From: Nitrosomonadales bacterium | Lineage (GTDB): Bacteria; Pseudomonadota; Gammaproteobacteria; Burkholderiales; Gallionellaceae | Reading direction: 5' to 3' | Assembly: GCA_025408405.1 (NCBI GenBank) | Contig: JANYJE010000015.1 | Coordinates: forward strand, 65,573 to 121,577 | Length of the DNA stretch: 56,005 nt | In this document: piece after piece, positions 21,489 to 30,727 of the stretch | How the letters are laid out: each line of letters opens with the position of its first letter | How positions within the stretch are numbered: the stretch's first letter is position 1 | Made by a program: the position numbers and the translations under genes | Notes under the pieces: model-generated | Databases searched by the model: none | What the model was told of the DNA's origin: nothing | What the model saw: the letters and a program-made list of their open reading frames with translations, nothing else

Positions 21489-21593
21489 TTAAGAATTCTT
21501 CTTTAGCGCAATCATGATCACACCAAAAAAGAATACAAATATACCCGCGTACATCCAAAGAACTTGGCTGGTAGTTACATCTGTTTCGAGCAT
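21489..21593 (-). CDS. 34-residue single-helix membrane protein
   Basis: GGGGGAAG lies about 6 bp before the ATG. The product, beginning MLETDVTTSQVLWMYAGIFV, is a single hydrophobic helix ending in KKNS. It stands alone about 160 bp upstream of the cytochrome c4 gene on the same strand. Small size, strong ribosome site and location match three other micro-membrane proteins of this region. A tiny oxidase subunit is a guess from context. Confidence 0.6.
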   Translation of the reverse strand: MLETDVTTSQVLWMYAGIFVFFFGVIMIALKKNS

Positions 21594-21790
21594 AATACTT
21601 CCCCCTATCCAAAACTGCCTGATTAAACTACATAATTAAAAAACTTATTGCGCTTGTGGTCTTTTTGGCCTTAAGAATTCTATCACCGCCAATTTGAACT
21701 GTGCAAGGATTTTTTGCGCCGCCCCTATTCTTGACACACTACTCACCTGCCATGATACTTCGGCAATCGCGTTAATACAGGTTCACCGTT

Positions 21791-23074
21791 TTGGACGATA
21801 TTTCCTTGGGCACATTGTTCCTCGCCCTTTTTGTCATTATCGCTTGCGCAGGATTCTTCTCTTCCTCGGAAACCAGCATGATGGCGATCAACCGTTATCG
21901 CTTGAACCACCTGGTACGCAAGGGCAACAAAAGCGCGAAGCTCACCGCCAAATTGCTTGCACAGACAGACAAGTTGCTCGGATCCATCTTGCTAGGCAAC
22001 ACTCTACTTAATGTTGCCGCGGCCACTCTAACCGAGTTTATAGTATTACGCCTATTCGGCCACGACAACAGTACTGCCCTGCTGCTTGGCACCTTGAGCA
22101 TCACCTTTATGTTGCTGATTTTCAGTGAAATCATGCCAAAAGTCATTGCCGCCAGCCATGCTGAACGCATCGCTTTGCCTTCCAGTTATGCACTCTCGCT
22201 GCTGATCAAGTTATTCTACCCGGCTGTTTCCATTGCTACTGCGATAGTGCGCGGTTTTCTTTGGCTTATGCGCATCAAGGTACAGACCGACCAGAGCAAA
22301 AACAAGGTAAGCATGGAAGACCTGCGCATGCTAGTGCTGGAAGCGGGCAACTTTCTTCCGCGCAAACATCAGAAGATGCTGCTTAATCTGGTGGATATAG
22401 AACGCATCGCCGTAAACGATGTCATGGTGCCGCGCAACCAGATTGAAACACTTGACCTGAACGCACCACCCGATGTGCTGCGCCAGCAACTGGCCACATG
22501 CCACCACACCCTCTTGCCGGTACACGAAGGCGCTCTCGACAATATCGTGGGCATCCTGCATGTACGACGCGTACTGGCGCTGCTGCAACGCGAAGACTTC
22601 AATAGCGGTGATTTGCGTGAATTGCTTCTGGAGCCCTATTTCATTCCTACAGACACAACGCTGCTGTCACAACTACACCACTTTCAGGAGCGCCACTTGC
22701 GCTTGGGACTGATTGTGGACGAGTATGGTGAATTGCTAGGCTTGGTTACACTGGAAAATATTCTGGAAGAAATTGTGGGTGAATTTACCACTCAATCGCC
22801 CGCACAAACCGGAAAATTCATGCGCCAGGGTGATGGCAGCCTGTTTGTAGAAGGTAGCATGTTGCTGCGCGACCTCAACCGCAAGTTGGGATTACACTTC
22901 CCGCTGGACGATGCCAAAACTCTCAACGGACTGATTCTCGAGCATCTTCAGGACATACCTGAAGCGGGAACCAGCCTGAAAATTGGCGGCTACCCGATCG
23001 AAATTATTCAAACACAGGATCGTGTAGTCAAAGTTGCCAAAGTTTTCCTTGTCCCGCCCAAGCAGGAGAGCTAA
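21791..23074 (+). CDS. CNNM/CorC-family membrane protein (DUF21-CBS-CorC_HlyC)
   Basis: The 427-residue product starts at TTG, as judged from the typical N-terminus MDDISLGTLFLAL; homologues usually begin just there. It has a DUF21 membrane domain with the FFSSSETSMMAINRYRL signature and IFSEIMPKVIAA, two CBS domains (VNDVMVPRNQIETLDL, DEYGELLGLVTLENILEE), and a C-terminal CorC_HlyC domain. The family is linked to magnesium/cobalt export or resistance. Standing alone, it is apparently unrelated to the oxidase genes before it. TTG start and absence of a clear ribosome site suggest modest expression. Confidence 0.9.
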   Translation: MDDISLGTLFLALFVIIACAGFFSSSETSMMAINRYRLNHLVRKGNKSAKLTAKLLAQTDKLLGSILLGNTLLNVAAATLTEFIVLRLFGHDNSTALLLGTLSITFMLLIFSEIMPKVIAASHAERIALPSSYALSLLIKLFYPAVSIATAIVRGFLWLMRIKVQTDQSKNKVSMEDLRMLVLEAGNFLPRKHQKMLLNLVDIERIAVNDVMVPRNQIETLDLNAPPDVLRQQLATCHHTLLPVHEGALDNIVGILHVRRVLALLQREDFNSGDLRELLLEPYFIPTDTTLLSQLHHFQERHLRLGLIVDEYGELLGLVTLENILEEIVGEFTTQSPAQTGKFMRQGDGSLFVEGSMLLRDLNRKLGLHFPLDDAKTLNGLILEHLQDIPEAGTSLKIGGYPIEIIQTQDRVVKVAKVFLVPPKQES

Positions 23075-23196
23075 GCACTTTACAAAGCACCCAAAGCCGT
23101 GCATGATACAAAAATTCTTTAAATATCATGCAGTAGTGTAACTTTTTTAAAATTAAACATCTACTTTTTTCGTTGTATTTTCGCTAAGGTATAGCC

Positions 23197-24429
23197 ATGG
23201 CCACTGCAAGCAAAACTGCAAACAAACCTGCAAAAACAAATGAAAGCCAATACATCTGGGAAGGCAAGGACAAAAACGGCAAGGTCGTAAAAGGGGAAAT
23301 GCGCGCTGCCGGTGAAGCCAGCGTATCCGCACATTTACGTCGCCAGGGTATACAAGTAAATAAAATCAAGAAGGCACGCAGCAGCAGCAAGCCCATAAAA
23401 GAAAAGGATATTGCCCTATTCACACGTCAGCTGGCCACCATGCTGAAATCCGGCGTGCCCTTGCTGCAGGCGTTCGACATCGTGGGCAAAGGACACAGCA
23501 ACCCTTCAGTTACCCGCATGCTGCTGGATATCAAGACTGATGTGGAAACTGGTAGCAGTCTTGAAACGGCGTTTCGCAAATTCCCGCTTTACTTTGACGA
23601 TCTGTTCTGCAACTTGATTGGTGCGGGTGAAGCAGCGGGTATTCTGGACAATTTGCTGGATAAGATCGCCACCTACCAAGAGAAAATTCTTGCCATCAAA
23701 AGCAAGATAAAATCGGCATTGTTTTACCCTATATCTATTATCGTGATCGCTGTCGTCATTACCGCGGTGATCATGATTTTCGTAATCCCGGCTTTTAAAA
23801 CATTGTTTGCAAGCTTCGGTGCCGACCTGCCGACCCCTACACTGGTTATCATGGCCATGTCAGACTGGTTCGTCGCGTGGTGGTGGGCAATCTTCACCAT
23901 TGTTGGTGGCGGCCTGTACACCTTCTTCTACTTCTGGAAGCGCAATAAGACGATGCAACGCAACATGGATATATTCATGCTGAAATTGCCCATCTTTGGC
24001 CACCTGATCCGCATAGCCACCATTGCACGCTGGACGCGCACACTGGCTACCATGTTTGCCGCCGGCGTGCCGCTGGTAGAGTCGCTGGATTCAGTGGCGG
24101 GCGCTGCCGGCAACGCGGTTTATTACGATGCCACCAAGAAGATCCAGCGCGACGTCAGTTCCGGCAACAGCCTAATGACCTCCATGCAGGATACCGGTGT
24201 CTTCCCCAGCATGGTGCTGCAAATGGTCGCCATCGGGGAAGAATCCGGCTCCATCGACAGCATGCTAAACAAGGTCGCAGACTTCTTTGAGGCCGAGGTA
24301 GATGATGCTGTGGAGGCGCTCTCCAGCTTGATGGAACCCGTCATCATGGTGGTTCTGGGCACGTTGATCGGCGGCATGGTAGTCGCGATGTATCTGCCCA
24401 TCTTCAAGATGGGCCAGGCCGTCGGCTAA
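23197..24429 (+). CDS. pilC: Type IV pilus inner-membrane platform protein
   Basis: PilC (GspF family) is the inner-membrane platform on which PilB and PilT act during pilus extension and retraction. The 410-residue product has the N-terminal YIWEGKDKNGKVVKGEM region and two homologous GspF domains with FTRQLATMLKSGVPLLQAFD and WTRTLATMFAAGVPLVESLD. The three membrane segments, including ALFYPISIIVIAVVITAVIM, are present. pilD follows at 74 bp. pilB, which commonly precedes pilC, is not next to it: a CorC-type gene is there instead. Confidence 0.95.
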   Translation: MATASKTANKPAKTNESQYIWEGKDKNGKVVKGEMRAAGEASVSAHLRRQGIQVNKIKKARSSSKPIKEKDIALFTRQLATMLKSGVPLLQAFDIVGKGHSNPSVTRMLLDIKTDVETGSSLETAFRKFPLYFDDLFCNLIGAGEAAGILDNLLDKIATYQEKILAIKSKIKSALFYPISIIVIAVVITAVIMIFVIPAFKTLFASFGADLPTPTLVIMAMSDWFVAWWWAIFTIVGGGLYTFFYFWKRNKTMQRNMDIFMLKLPIFGHLIRIATIARWTRTLATMFAAGVPLVESLDSVAGAAGNAVYYDATKKIQRDVSSGNSLMTSMQDTGVFPSMVLQMVAIGEESGSIDSMLNKVADFFEAEVDDAVEALSSLMEPVIMVVLGTLIGGMVVAMYLPIFKMGQAVG

Positions 24430-24503
24430 AGCACATTATGTGCGCGGTAGTAAATGCCGCGCACCAATTCCGATTTAAAATATAACCGCCCGCGTACTCA
24501 AGA

Positions 24504-25376
24504 ATGTCCTCACTGCAACTATTGCATGACTCCCCCCCTTTGTTTATTACGCTATGCGGCTTACTGGGGCTGCTATTCGGTAGCTTTCTGAATGTAGTCA
24601 TCTACCGTCTACCCAAAATTATGGAGCGTGAATGGCATGCACAGTGCGCTGAACTTCATGGCCAGGATTCAGCCGTCCGCCACGAACCATACAATCTGCG
24701 AGTTCCCCGCTCCGCATGCCCTCATTGCGGCCACCAGATCAGCGCCTGGGAAAATATTCCAGTGATCAGCTATCTCTTTCTGGGTGGCCGATGCAAAAAT
24801 TGCCACGCCCCCATTTCCGTGCGTTATCCTGTAGTTGAGTCCATCAGTGGTATTCTGTGCGTTTTTGCAGCATGGCATTTCGGTTTCGGCTTGGCTACGG
24901 TGGCAGCTGTATTATTCATCTGGGCACTTATCGTATTGACCTTTATCGATTTCGATACGCAGCTACTACCTGATGACATTACCCTGCCACTGCTCTGGCT
25001 GGGCCTGCTATTTAACCTGTATGGCACCTTTACCAGCCTGAGCAATGCGGTTGCCGGGGCCATGGTGGGTTATCTCGCCCTGTGGGGCGTATACTGGCTA
25101 TTCAAACTGTTTACCGGCAAGGAAGGGATGGGCTACGGCGACTTCAAGCTTCTTGCTGCTATCGGGGCGTGGCTGGGCTGGCAGTTGCTACCCTTGGTGA
25201 TCATGCTCTCATCAGTGGTTGGTGCAGTGGTTGGCATTACTCTAATCGTCGCCACCCGCCATGGACGCAATATTCCCATCCCTTTCGGCCCTTACCTTGC
25301 TGGTGGCGGTTTAATCGCCCTGTTCTGGGGACAGCAACTGACGCAGGGCTATCTGCAATTACTCGCCATGCCATGA
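24504..25376 (+). CDS. pilD: Prepilin peptidase / N-methyltransferase
   Basis: PilD cleaves the leader of type IV prepilins and methylates the new N-terminus in the inner membrane. The 290-residue protein has LLFGSFLNVVIYRLP, the four-cysteine zinc motif (CPHCGHQ ... GGRCKNCHAPIS), and the two catalytic aspartates in FIDFDTQLLPDD and GYGDFKLLAAIG. The stop TGA overlaps the coaE start as ATGA, giving the widespread pilC-pilD-coaE arrangement. Confidence 0.95.
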   Translation: MSSLQLLHDSPPLFITLCGLLGLLFGSFLNVVIYRLPKIMEREWHAQCAELHGQDSAVRHEPYNLRVPRSACPHCGHQISAWENIPVISYLFLGGRCKNCHAPISVRYPVVESISGILCVFAAWHFGFGLATVAAVLFIWALIVLTFIDFDTQLLPDDITLPLLWLGLLFNLYGTFTSLSNAVAGAMVGYLALWGVYWLFKLFTGKEGMGYGDFKLLAAIGAWLGWQLLPLVIMLSSVVGAVVGITLIVATRHGRNIPIPFGPYLAGGGLIALFWGQQLTQGYLQLLAMP

Positions 25377-25981
25377 GCTACCGGGTGGGACTCACGGGCG
25401 GCATAGGTAGCGGCAAGAGCACAGTTGCCCAGCTGTTTTCCGAGTACAGTGTGCCCGTCATTGATACTGACGCCCTCTCGCACCAGCTCACCCAGCCCGG
25501 AGGGCTGGCCATGGAGGCAATCCGCAGCGAATTCGGGAACAGCTTCATTGATGCCACGGGCGCACTGGACAGGGACAAGATGCGGCAGCTGGTATTTTCT
25601 GACCCACAGGCCAAACAGCGACTGGAAAGTATTCTGCACCCTCTAATACTCGCGCAAACCCGATTATTAGCCGACTCCAGCTCCGCCCCCTATGTACTGC
25701 TGGTCATCCCCTTATTGTTTGAATCGCGCGCTTACCAGACAGTGCTGCAGCGCACGCTAGTCGTTGACTGTTCCCAAGACCTGCAACTCAAACGCGCCGT
25801 TAAACGCAGTGGCCTGGGTGAGGCTATGGTGCGGGCAATTATGGAGCAGCAACTGCCGCGTTCTCAGCGACTACTCCTTGCTGATGATGTCATCCATAAT
25901 GACGATGATTGTTCCGCACTGGGACCTCAAATCGACAAGCTGCATCGGTTTTACCTTAGTTTGGCAGAACGAAGCAATTGA
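25373..25981 (+). CDS. coaE: Dephospho-CoA kinase
   Basis: CoaE phosphorylates dephospho-CoA in the last step of coenzyme A synthesis. The 202-residue product has the Walker A motif GLTGGIGSGKSTVAQLF, the DTDALSHQLT stretch typical of CoaE, LHPLI, and VIPLLFES. The start is set at the ATG overlapping the pilD stop; the frame is open further upstream, but the family N-terminus (YRVGLTGGIG) requires this one. Confidence 0.95.
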   Translation: MSYRVGLTGGIGSGKSTVAQLFSEYSVPVIDTDALSHQLTQPGGLAMEAIRSEFGNSFIDATGALDRDKMRQLVFSDPQAKQRLESILHPLILAQTRLLADSSSAPYVLLVIPLLFESRAYQTVLQRTLVVDCSQDLQLKRAVKRSGLGEAMVRAIMEQQLPRSQRLLLADDVIHNDDDCSALGPQIDKLHRFYLSLAERSN

Positions 25982-26044
25982 CGACATGCGCCACTCGATA
26001 TATTGTGCCCCGCTATCAATCAATTACAACCTTAGACTGGCGAC

Positions 26045-26794
26045 GTGATTAGTTACGAGTTTCCCCTCAATGAACGTGTACGCACCTTGTTGCGGCTTGA
26101 GGATTTATACAGCAGAGTCCTTCAGTTCATTGAGAGCGACGATCATAGCTATCATCATGCCGCACTCGGCATACTGTTCGAGATACTCGAAGTGACCTTT
26201 CGTGGTGAATTGAAATCAGACATTTTGCAGGAGCTGGAGCGCCAAAAGCGCCTGCTCACAGCGTTGCACAACAATCCAGAAATTTCTGAAAAAGCCCTGG
26301 ATACACTGCTAGTTGATATAGATACTGTCAGCAGCAAACTACTGTCCATAAGCGGCAAGATCGGCCAGCATCTGCGCGATAACGAATGGCTAATGGGCAT
26401 CAAACAACGCTCCTGCATTCCCGGCGGCATGTGCGAATTCGACCTGCCTTCCTATCATTACTGGCAACATCTGGAGGCCGAGCTGCGCCGCACCCACCTG
26501 AAAGCCTGGCTAACTCCCATGCTGCCAATCTACGAAGGTTTGAAAATTTTACTCAAACTGCAGCGTGAAAACGGCAAGTTGCATCATTTCATCGCGCATC
26601 ATGGCAGCTTTCAGCAAATGCAAGGGGGACGCGTTGCGCAAATGCTGCGCATCAGTCTGGACAAATCACTTCCCTGCATCCCGGAAGTCAGTGCCAATAA
26701 ATATGCGCTTAACATACGCTTTGTTTCCGCCGACTTTGCCGCCAAGACCACCTTGTATGACCAGGACTTGGCTTTCGACCTGACTTTTTGCTAA
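26045..26794 (+). CDS. zapD: Cell division protein ZapD
   Basis: ZapD (DUF1342) binds and bundles FtsZ filaments at midcell. The 249-residue product begins [20 protein letters not shown], the family hallmark, at a GTG codon. It continues with helical segments and a C-terminal beta domain ([15 protein letters not shown]). The order coaE-zapD-yacG is standard in beta- and gammaproteobacteria. Its target FtsZ is encoded further along in the same window. Confidence 0.95.
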   Translation: MISYEFPLNERVRTLLRLEDLYSRVLQFIESDDHSYHHAALGILFEILEVTFRGELKSDILQELERQKRLLTALHNNPEISEKALDTLLVDIDTVSSKLLSISGKIGQHLRDNEWLMGIKQRSCIPGGMCEFDLPSYHYWQHLEAELRRTHLKAWLTPMLPIYEGLKILLKLQRENGKLHHFIAHHGSFQQMQGGRVAQMLRISLDKSLPCIPEVSANKYALNIRFVSADFAAKTTLYDQDLAFDLTFC

Positions 26795-26799
26795 GCACC

Positions 26800-27000
26800 A
26801 TGCACAACATGAAAACGCCCATCGTCGCCTGCCCGCAATGTGCTGCCGAGGTAATCTGGAACAGCGAGATCAGCCCGTACCGTCCATTTTGCAGTGAGCG
26901 CTGCAAGCTGATTGACCTGGGCCAATGGGCCAGCGCAAGTTACCGCGTCCCTGTCGAAGCACAGCCAGATCAGCCAGACGAAGTCTCCGGCCACGCCTGA
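26800..27000 (+). CDS. yacG: DNA gyrase inhibitor YacG, zinc-binding
   Basis: YacG is a small zinc protein reported to bind the GyrB C-terminus and inhibit gyrase. The product has the CPQC ... [16 protein letters not shown] motif (CxxC and CxxxC). Two ATG codons three residues apart are possible starts (MHNMKTP or MKTP); a TTG further upstream is unlikely. It begins 5 bp after zapD. Its 3' end overlaps the convergent Nudix gene by about 31 bp. Confidence 0.93.
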   Translation: MHNMKTPIVACPQCAAEVIWNSEISPYRPFCSERCKLIDLGQWASASYRVPVEAQPDQPDEVSGHA

Positions 27001-27938
27001 CGCAACAGCGCAATACCGTGCGCACCATTCTGCCACGCAATCTGCATGCCGGCCTGCGTCAACCCGCCCAGAGCATAGATAGGGATTGTTGAGCCTGCCG
27101 CACACTCCGCGAACTTCTCCCACCCCAGAGTCGGCGCGCCCGGATGTGACAGCGTCGGCAGCACCGGGCTCAACAACGCGAAATCGCTGCCCAATGCCTC
27201 GGCAAGGCGCAACTCCTCCGCGTTGTGGCACGATGCCGCGCACCAAGGCACATCTGGACGCTCGCGCAAGGCCGTGAGCTGTGTCGCGGTCAACTGCACC
27301 CCGTCCGCGCCGATCTCGCGCGCCAACTCGATATCGGCGTTGATCAGCAACTTCGCGCCATGCGCATGCAGCAGCGGCAGCATGCGCTGCGCCAACTCGC
27401 GCAACGCCTCACGAGATAAGCTCTTCTCGCGCAACTGCACCAGCCGCAAGCCACTGTGCAACGCGACTTCCAACCGCCGCATAAATTCCTCTTCACCCAG
27501 TTCTGTTACGTTGCTGATCGCATACAGCGGCGGCAACGACAGTGCGCGCAGGATGGGCGCATTGGCGGGCAACAGCGGAGCAACAGTTACATCCGGGAAA
27601 TGTTGCCACGCAAACTGCTGCCCCTCATGCGGGTGGAGTTCACCATGCCATTCTGTAACCCGGAAAAAGTTCAGACGCACCGTGGCATGCGGGTAGGTGA
27701 ACACGCGTGTCAGCCAGGGATAGGCGATTTCGACGGTGATGCCCAGCTCCTCGCGCAGCTCGCGCACCAGGGCGTGGTATGGCGTTTCCCCGGCTTCAAC
27801 CTTGCCACCGGGAAATTCCCAGTGCCCGGCCCAGATTTTGTCAGAGGGGCGCTGGGCTAGCAGGAAAGTGCCGTCGGGGCGCTGCAGGACGGCAGCGGCT
27901 ACTTCTACGATTTTTGGTTTTTCAGATGAGTTACTCAA
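26970..27938 (-). CDS. Nudix hydrolase fused to a thiamine-phosphate-synthase-like domain
   Basis: Residues about 8-130 form a MutT-type Nudix domain with the Nudix box [20 protein letters not shown] followed by ELG. The rest is a TIM-barrel domain like ThiE/TenI ([43 protein letters not shown]). This fusion is common in proteobacteria. The Nudix part probably sanitises oxidised nucleotides such as 8-oxo-dGTP. The ThiE-like part often lacks full catalytic residues (here DGVQL replaces the usual GVHL), and its job is unclear. The gene reads toward yacG and overlaps it. Confidence 0.9.
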   Translation of the reverse strand: MSNSSEKPKIVEVAAAVLQRPDGTFLLAQRPSDKIWAGHWEFPGGKVEAGETPYHALVRELREELGITVEIAYPWLTRVFTYPHATVRLNFFRVTEWHGELHPHEGQQFAWQHFPDVTVAPLLPANAPILRALSLPPLYAISNVTELGEEEFMRRLEVALHSGLRLVQLREKSLSREALRELAQRMLPLLHAHGAKLLINADIELAREIGADGVQLTATQLTALRERPDVPWCAASCHNAEELRLAEALGSDFALLSPVLPTLSHPGAPTLGWEKFAECAAGSTIPIYALGGLTQAGMQIAWQNGAHGIALLRQAWPETSSG

Positions 27939-27974
27939 TAAGGCCTCTTTTATATTTTCTGAGTAGGTAAAAGG

Positions 27975-28200
27975 CCAAACCGTCGGGGGTTGCCCGACAG
28001 CAAGTTACCTTTCTTGTCTTGCCAAGAAAGGTAACCCAAAGAAGGCGTCCCCACGATAGCCGCCCCTTCGGGGTTCCCTCAATCAGGCAGAAACAAGCGG
28101 GGCTGCGCAACTCGCCCTAGCAGCTCGCACACACCGCGAGCTGCCGCGGAGCTCAAACAGTGCTCACCTACCCCTCCGCTTGTTTCTGCCTGATCGAGGC
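27975..28200 (-). repeat. Structured dispersed repeat, copy A (inverted relative to B and C)
   Basis: The copy begins with CCGTCGGGGGTTGCCCGACAG. It has the stem GTTACCTTTCTTG / CAAGAAAGGTAAC (28004-28035), then AAAGAAGGCG and CCCCTTCGGGGTTCCCT. A second inverted pair of 21 bp follows, CAATCAGGCAGAAACAAGC at 28080 against its complement at 28176-28196. Its reverse complement aligns with copies B and C downstream. No gene is seen in this 330-bp interval. Confidence 0.8.
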
Positions 28201-28267
28201 GGCTCTCAGGGGGGTGAAAAGGCAAAAAACCAAGCACCCATGGGCACGAAGTGCCCATGCTACTGTG

Positions 28268-29107
28268 TTAAAGATTACCCGCAATATCTGAAATTGCTTG
28301 GCTGGCAGTTTTGAGACGTTTTTCTTGTTGAATTTTATGCAATCGATCTTCTGCAATAACAAGAATTGCACTCTTCAGAGCCTCAAAATATTTCAAACAT
28401 TCTTCTTCTGTTAGCTCATGCACACCAAAACTTAATATGCTGTACATCTCTGGATGTTGCACAATAAATTCAGGTAGAAAATCCCTCAGTAAAGATACTT
28501 TCTCTTTCATTCTAGACTTTTCGTAAATCTCTTCATTCCACCCAGCTTTGCTGATTGCCTTTGAATGTGCCTCTTCAACAAGTGATTCAAATACTCTACG
28601 GAGATAAACATATGATCCAATCCCTACACCATGGGCAGCCAGCCCAATTGCCTTATTGAGTTCATGGAGCCTTTTTTCACCCAGTGCTTTGTCAAATTGA
28701 CTGGTATCTCCTATCGCTATGTCAGCTAGTGATGGATATTGCCCAATTTTAATTAACGACTTGTCTTTAATGACAAAATGAAAATCTACCTGGTGGTGAT
28801 TCCGAGTGCAAATTATTTTTTTTGAAAAATAGGGAACATGCCAAACTGCTAGAGGTGCAGCGCTAGCACCAATTTTCCTTAAATTAACCAGCCGCTCCTC
28901 TTCAATGGCTTTCTCTTTAGTTTCTGCGGTGACTATTGGGCTAAAGGTTGCACTTTGTCTACACCCTGGGCAAAACACATCAAAAGTTTTGCTAAATTTG
29001 AGTATAGATTTCGCTCCACGATCTACATCGTCCCCCAGTTCAATTGGACTATATAGTGGCCTTTCAAGTAGCCATTCCACAACTGGCAATTCTTTTTCTG
29101 CTGGCAT
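28268..29107 (-). CDS. Unknown protein with CxxC zinc-like motifs, AT-rich, possibly frameshifted
   Basis: The 279-residue product has a possible zinc site: CPGC (in FDVFCPGCRQ) paired with ICTRNHHQVDFHFV. A helical region follows with IGQYPSLADIA, GLAAHGVGIGSYVYLRRVFE and a charged end. I recognise a resemblance to uncharacterised proteins with the same GQYPS...LRR.FE layout but no function. The gene is visibly richer in A+T than its neighbours and is flanked by inverted copies of a dispersed repeat, suggesting acquisition. Upstream, another frame reads MAENLEAPVRQNEYDVV up to an A5 run at 29093-29097. One extra A would join it to this frame and extend the protein to a start at 29187. Confidence 0.6.
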   Translation of the reverse strand: MPAEKELPVVEWLLERPLYSPIELGDDVDRGAKSILKFSKTFDVFCPGCRQSATFSPIVTAETKEKAIEEERLVNLRKIGASAAPLAVWHVPYFSKKIICTRNHHQVDFHFVIKDKSLIKIGQYPSLADIAIGDTSQFDKALGEKRLHELNKAIGLAAHGVGIGSYVYLRRVFESLVEEAHSKAISKAGWNEEIYEKSRMKEKVSLLRDFLPEFIVQHPEMYSILSFGVHELTEEECLKYFEALKSAILVIAEDRLHKIQQEKRLKTASQAISDIAGNL

Positions 29108-29187
29108 TTTTCTATAACCTCCAGAATGGTTTGTCGAACAACATCATATTCGTTTTGCCTAACAGGGGCCTCTAGGTTTTCCGCCAT

Positions 29188-29420
29188 CCCCTTGTCCGCC
29201 ACCGAGTAGCGCAGGCGGGTCAGGGGTAGTCGGCGAGGACTGTCTGAGCACGTGGCCGCGTAGCGGATCGTGCGAGTTCCGCAGCCGCCTGACCTGCCGA
29301 GCAACGCAGGGAACCCCGAAGGGGTGGTGGATCCGGGGTCGCCTTCTTTTGGTTACTTTTCTTGGCGAAGCAAGAAAAGTAACCAGCTGTCGGGCTGCCC
29401 CCGACGGTTTTGTTTTTGAA
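29188..29420 (+). repeat. Structured dispersed repeat, copy B
   Basis: It contains CCGAGTAGCGCAGGCGGGTC, the CCGCCTGACC partner, AACGCAGGGAACC, then GGGTCGCCTTCTTTT. The perfect stem GGTTACTTTTCTTG / CAAGAAAAGTAACC (29351-29384, loop GCGAAG) follows, then AGCTGTCGGGC and CCCCGACGG. The same ordered blocks are in copy C. The reverse complement is copy A on the other side of the unknown gene. Confidence 0.85.
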
Positions 29421-29462
29421 TAAGTCGGGTTACGCGAACAACCGATAACCCGACCTACACTC

Positions 29463-30317
29463 TCAAATCCGTCCGCACCAATCCCTCGCAAATTGCCCCG
29501 CCACCCTTCCACTCCTCGATCCCCGCATCAACGACCACTGCAACGCCGCCGTTCTCACTTCATCCGTCACCCCCTGCTTCCAGCCATGATGCGCCAGCCA
29601 GTGCGCCGCCACCGCCAGATATTCATCCTGCGTGAACTGGTAGAACGAAATCCACAAACCGAAACGCTCCGACAGCGACACCTTCTCCTCCACGCTTTCC
29701 GCCGGATGCACTTCGTCGCCGACATGTTTCGTGGCAAGGTTGTCTTGCATATAGTCCGGCATCAGGTGGCGGCGGTTAGAGGTGGCGTAGATCAGCAGGT
29801 TGTCGGAGAAGGCGACCAGCGAGCCGTCGAGCGCGGCCTTGAGCGACTGGTAGCCAGGTTCGTCGGCGTTGAAGGAGAGGTCGTCGCAATACAGGATGAA
29901 GCGCTCGCTGCGGCCTTGCACCAGGCCGACGATGTGCGCCAGGTCGGTCAGGCCCTGCTTGTCGATCTGGATCACGCGCAGGCCTTGCGCGGCGTATTCG
30001 TTCAGCAGCGCTTTGACCAGCGACGACTTGCCCGTGCCGCGCGCGCCGGAGAGCAGCACGTTGTTGGCCGTGCCGCCGCGCACGAATTGCTGCGTGTTCT
30101 GCTGGATGCGGTGTTTCTGGTCGTCGATGCCGAGCAGGTCGGCGAGCGCGATGCGCTGGAAGTTGGGCACGGGATGCAGCGTGCATTGCCGGTGATCCCA
30201 GCGAAAGGCGGCGGCAGCTTGCCAATCAGGCGCTTGCGGCTGCGCGCCGGGCAGGACGGTTTCAAGGCGAGCAAGCAGCCCTTCGGCGCGGGTGAGGAAT
30301 CTATCCAACTTATCCAT
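29463..30317 (-). CDS. AAA+ ATPase of the DUF815 family
   Basis: The 284-residue product has Walker A in LLSGARGTGKSSLVKALL, Walker B in RFILYCDDLSFNADE, and a sensor-like YATSNRRHLMPDYM, the layout of DUF815 ATPases. A C-terminal helical lid with GRVAGQFARDW completes the family length. Its function is not established; family members are stand-alone MoxR/DnaC-like ATPases. It is bracketed by repeat copies B and C but has the base composition of the core genome. Confidence 0.85.
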   Translation of the reverse strand: MDKLDRFLTRAEGLLARLETVLPGAQPQAPDWQAAAAFRWDHRQCTLHPVPNFQRIALADLLGIDDQKHRIQQNTQQFVRGGTANNVLLSGARGTGKSSLVKALLNEYAAQGLRVIQIDKQGLTDLAHIVGLVQGRSERFILYCDDLSFNADEPGYQSLKAALDGSLVAFSDNLLIYATSNRRHLMPDYMQDNLATKHVGDEVHPAESVEEKVSLSERFGLWISFYQFTQDEYLAVAAHWLAHHGWKQGVTDEVRTAALQWSLMRGSRSGRVAGQFARDWCGRI

Positions 30318-30344
30318 AACAAACCTCTTTGCTTAGCCGCCTAT

Positions 30345-30715
30345 TTCCCCTGTGCGCCGCCGAGTAGCGCAGGCTGGTCAGGGGATTTCGGCGAGGAAGC
30401 TTTGCATAGCCATTCGACTAAGCTGGCAAACAACACCAGCCAACTCGCTGGTTATGTTTGAGCGCGCAGCGCGATCCGCTGCCGCCTGACCAGTCGAACA
30501 ACGCAGGGAACCGCGCAGCGGCGGCACAGAGGGGTCGCCTTTTGGTTCCGGCGCAACCTGAAGGTTAGCCTTCACTGCAACTTCGTTGTCTCTGGTTACT
30601 TTCTTTTGGCGAAGCAAAAGAAAGTAACCAGCTGTCGGGCAGCGTGGCGGTTGGAGCTTTAGCTCCTTTACAACCACGGCGTGCCCTTTACGGGCGCTAC
30701 CCCGACGGTTTTGAA
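30345..30715 (+). repeat. Structured dispersed repeat, copy C, with internal expansion
   Basis: It has the same blocks as copy B: CCGAGTAGCGCAGGCTGGTC, CCTGACCAG, AACGCAGGGAACCGCGCAGCGG, GGGTCGCC. The stem GGTTACTTTCTTTTG / CAAAAGAAAGTAACC (30594-30629, same GCGAAG loop) and GCTGTCGGGC ... CCCGACGG follow. Two extra stretches are inserted, one near 30400-30470 and one at 30545-30590. No gene is present in this 410-bp interval upstream of the ATPase gene and downstream of argJ. Confidence 0.85.
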
Positions 30716-30727
30716 TCAAGCAGAAAA

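Noticed and set aside
29493..30461. Long plus-strand ORF of 322 codons opposite the DUF815 ATPase gene
   Set aside because: It mirrors the high-GC ATPase gene, has low-complexity Arg/His-rich translation, and the minus-strand frame carries clear Walker motifs.
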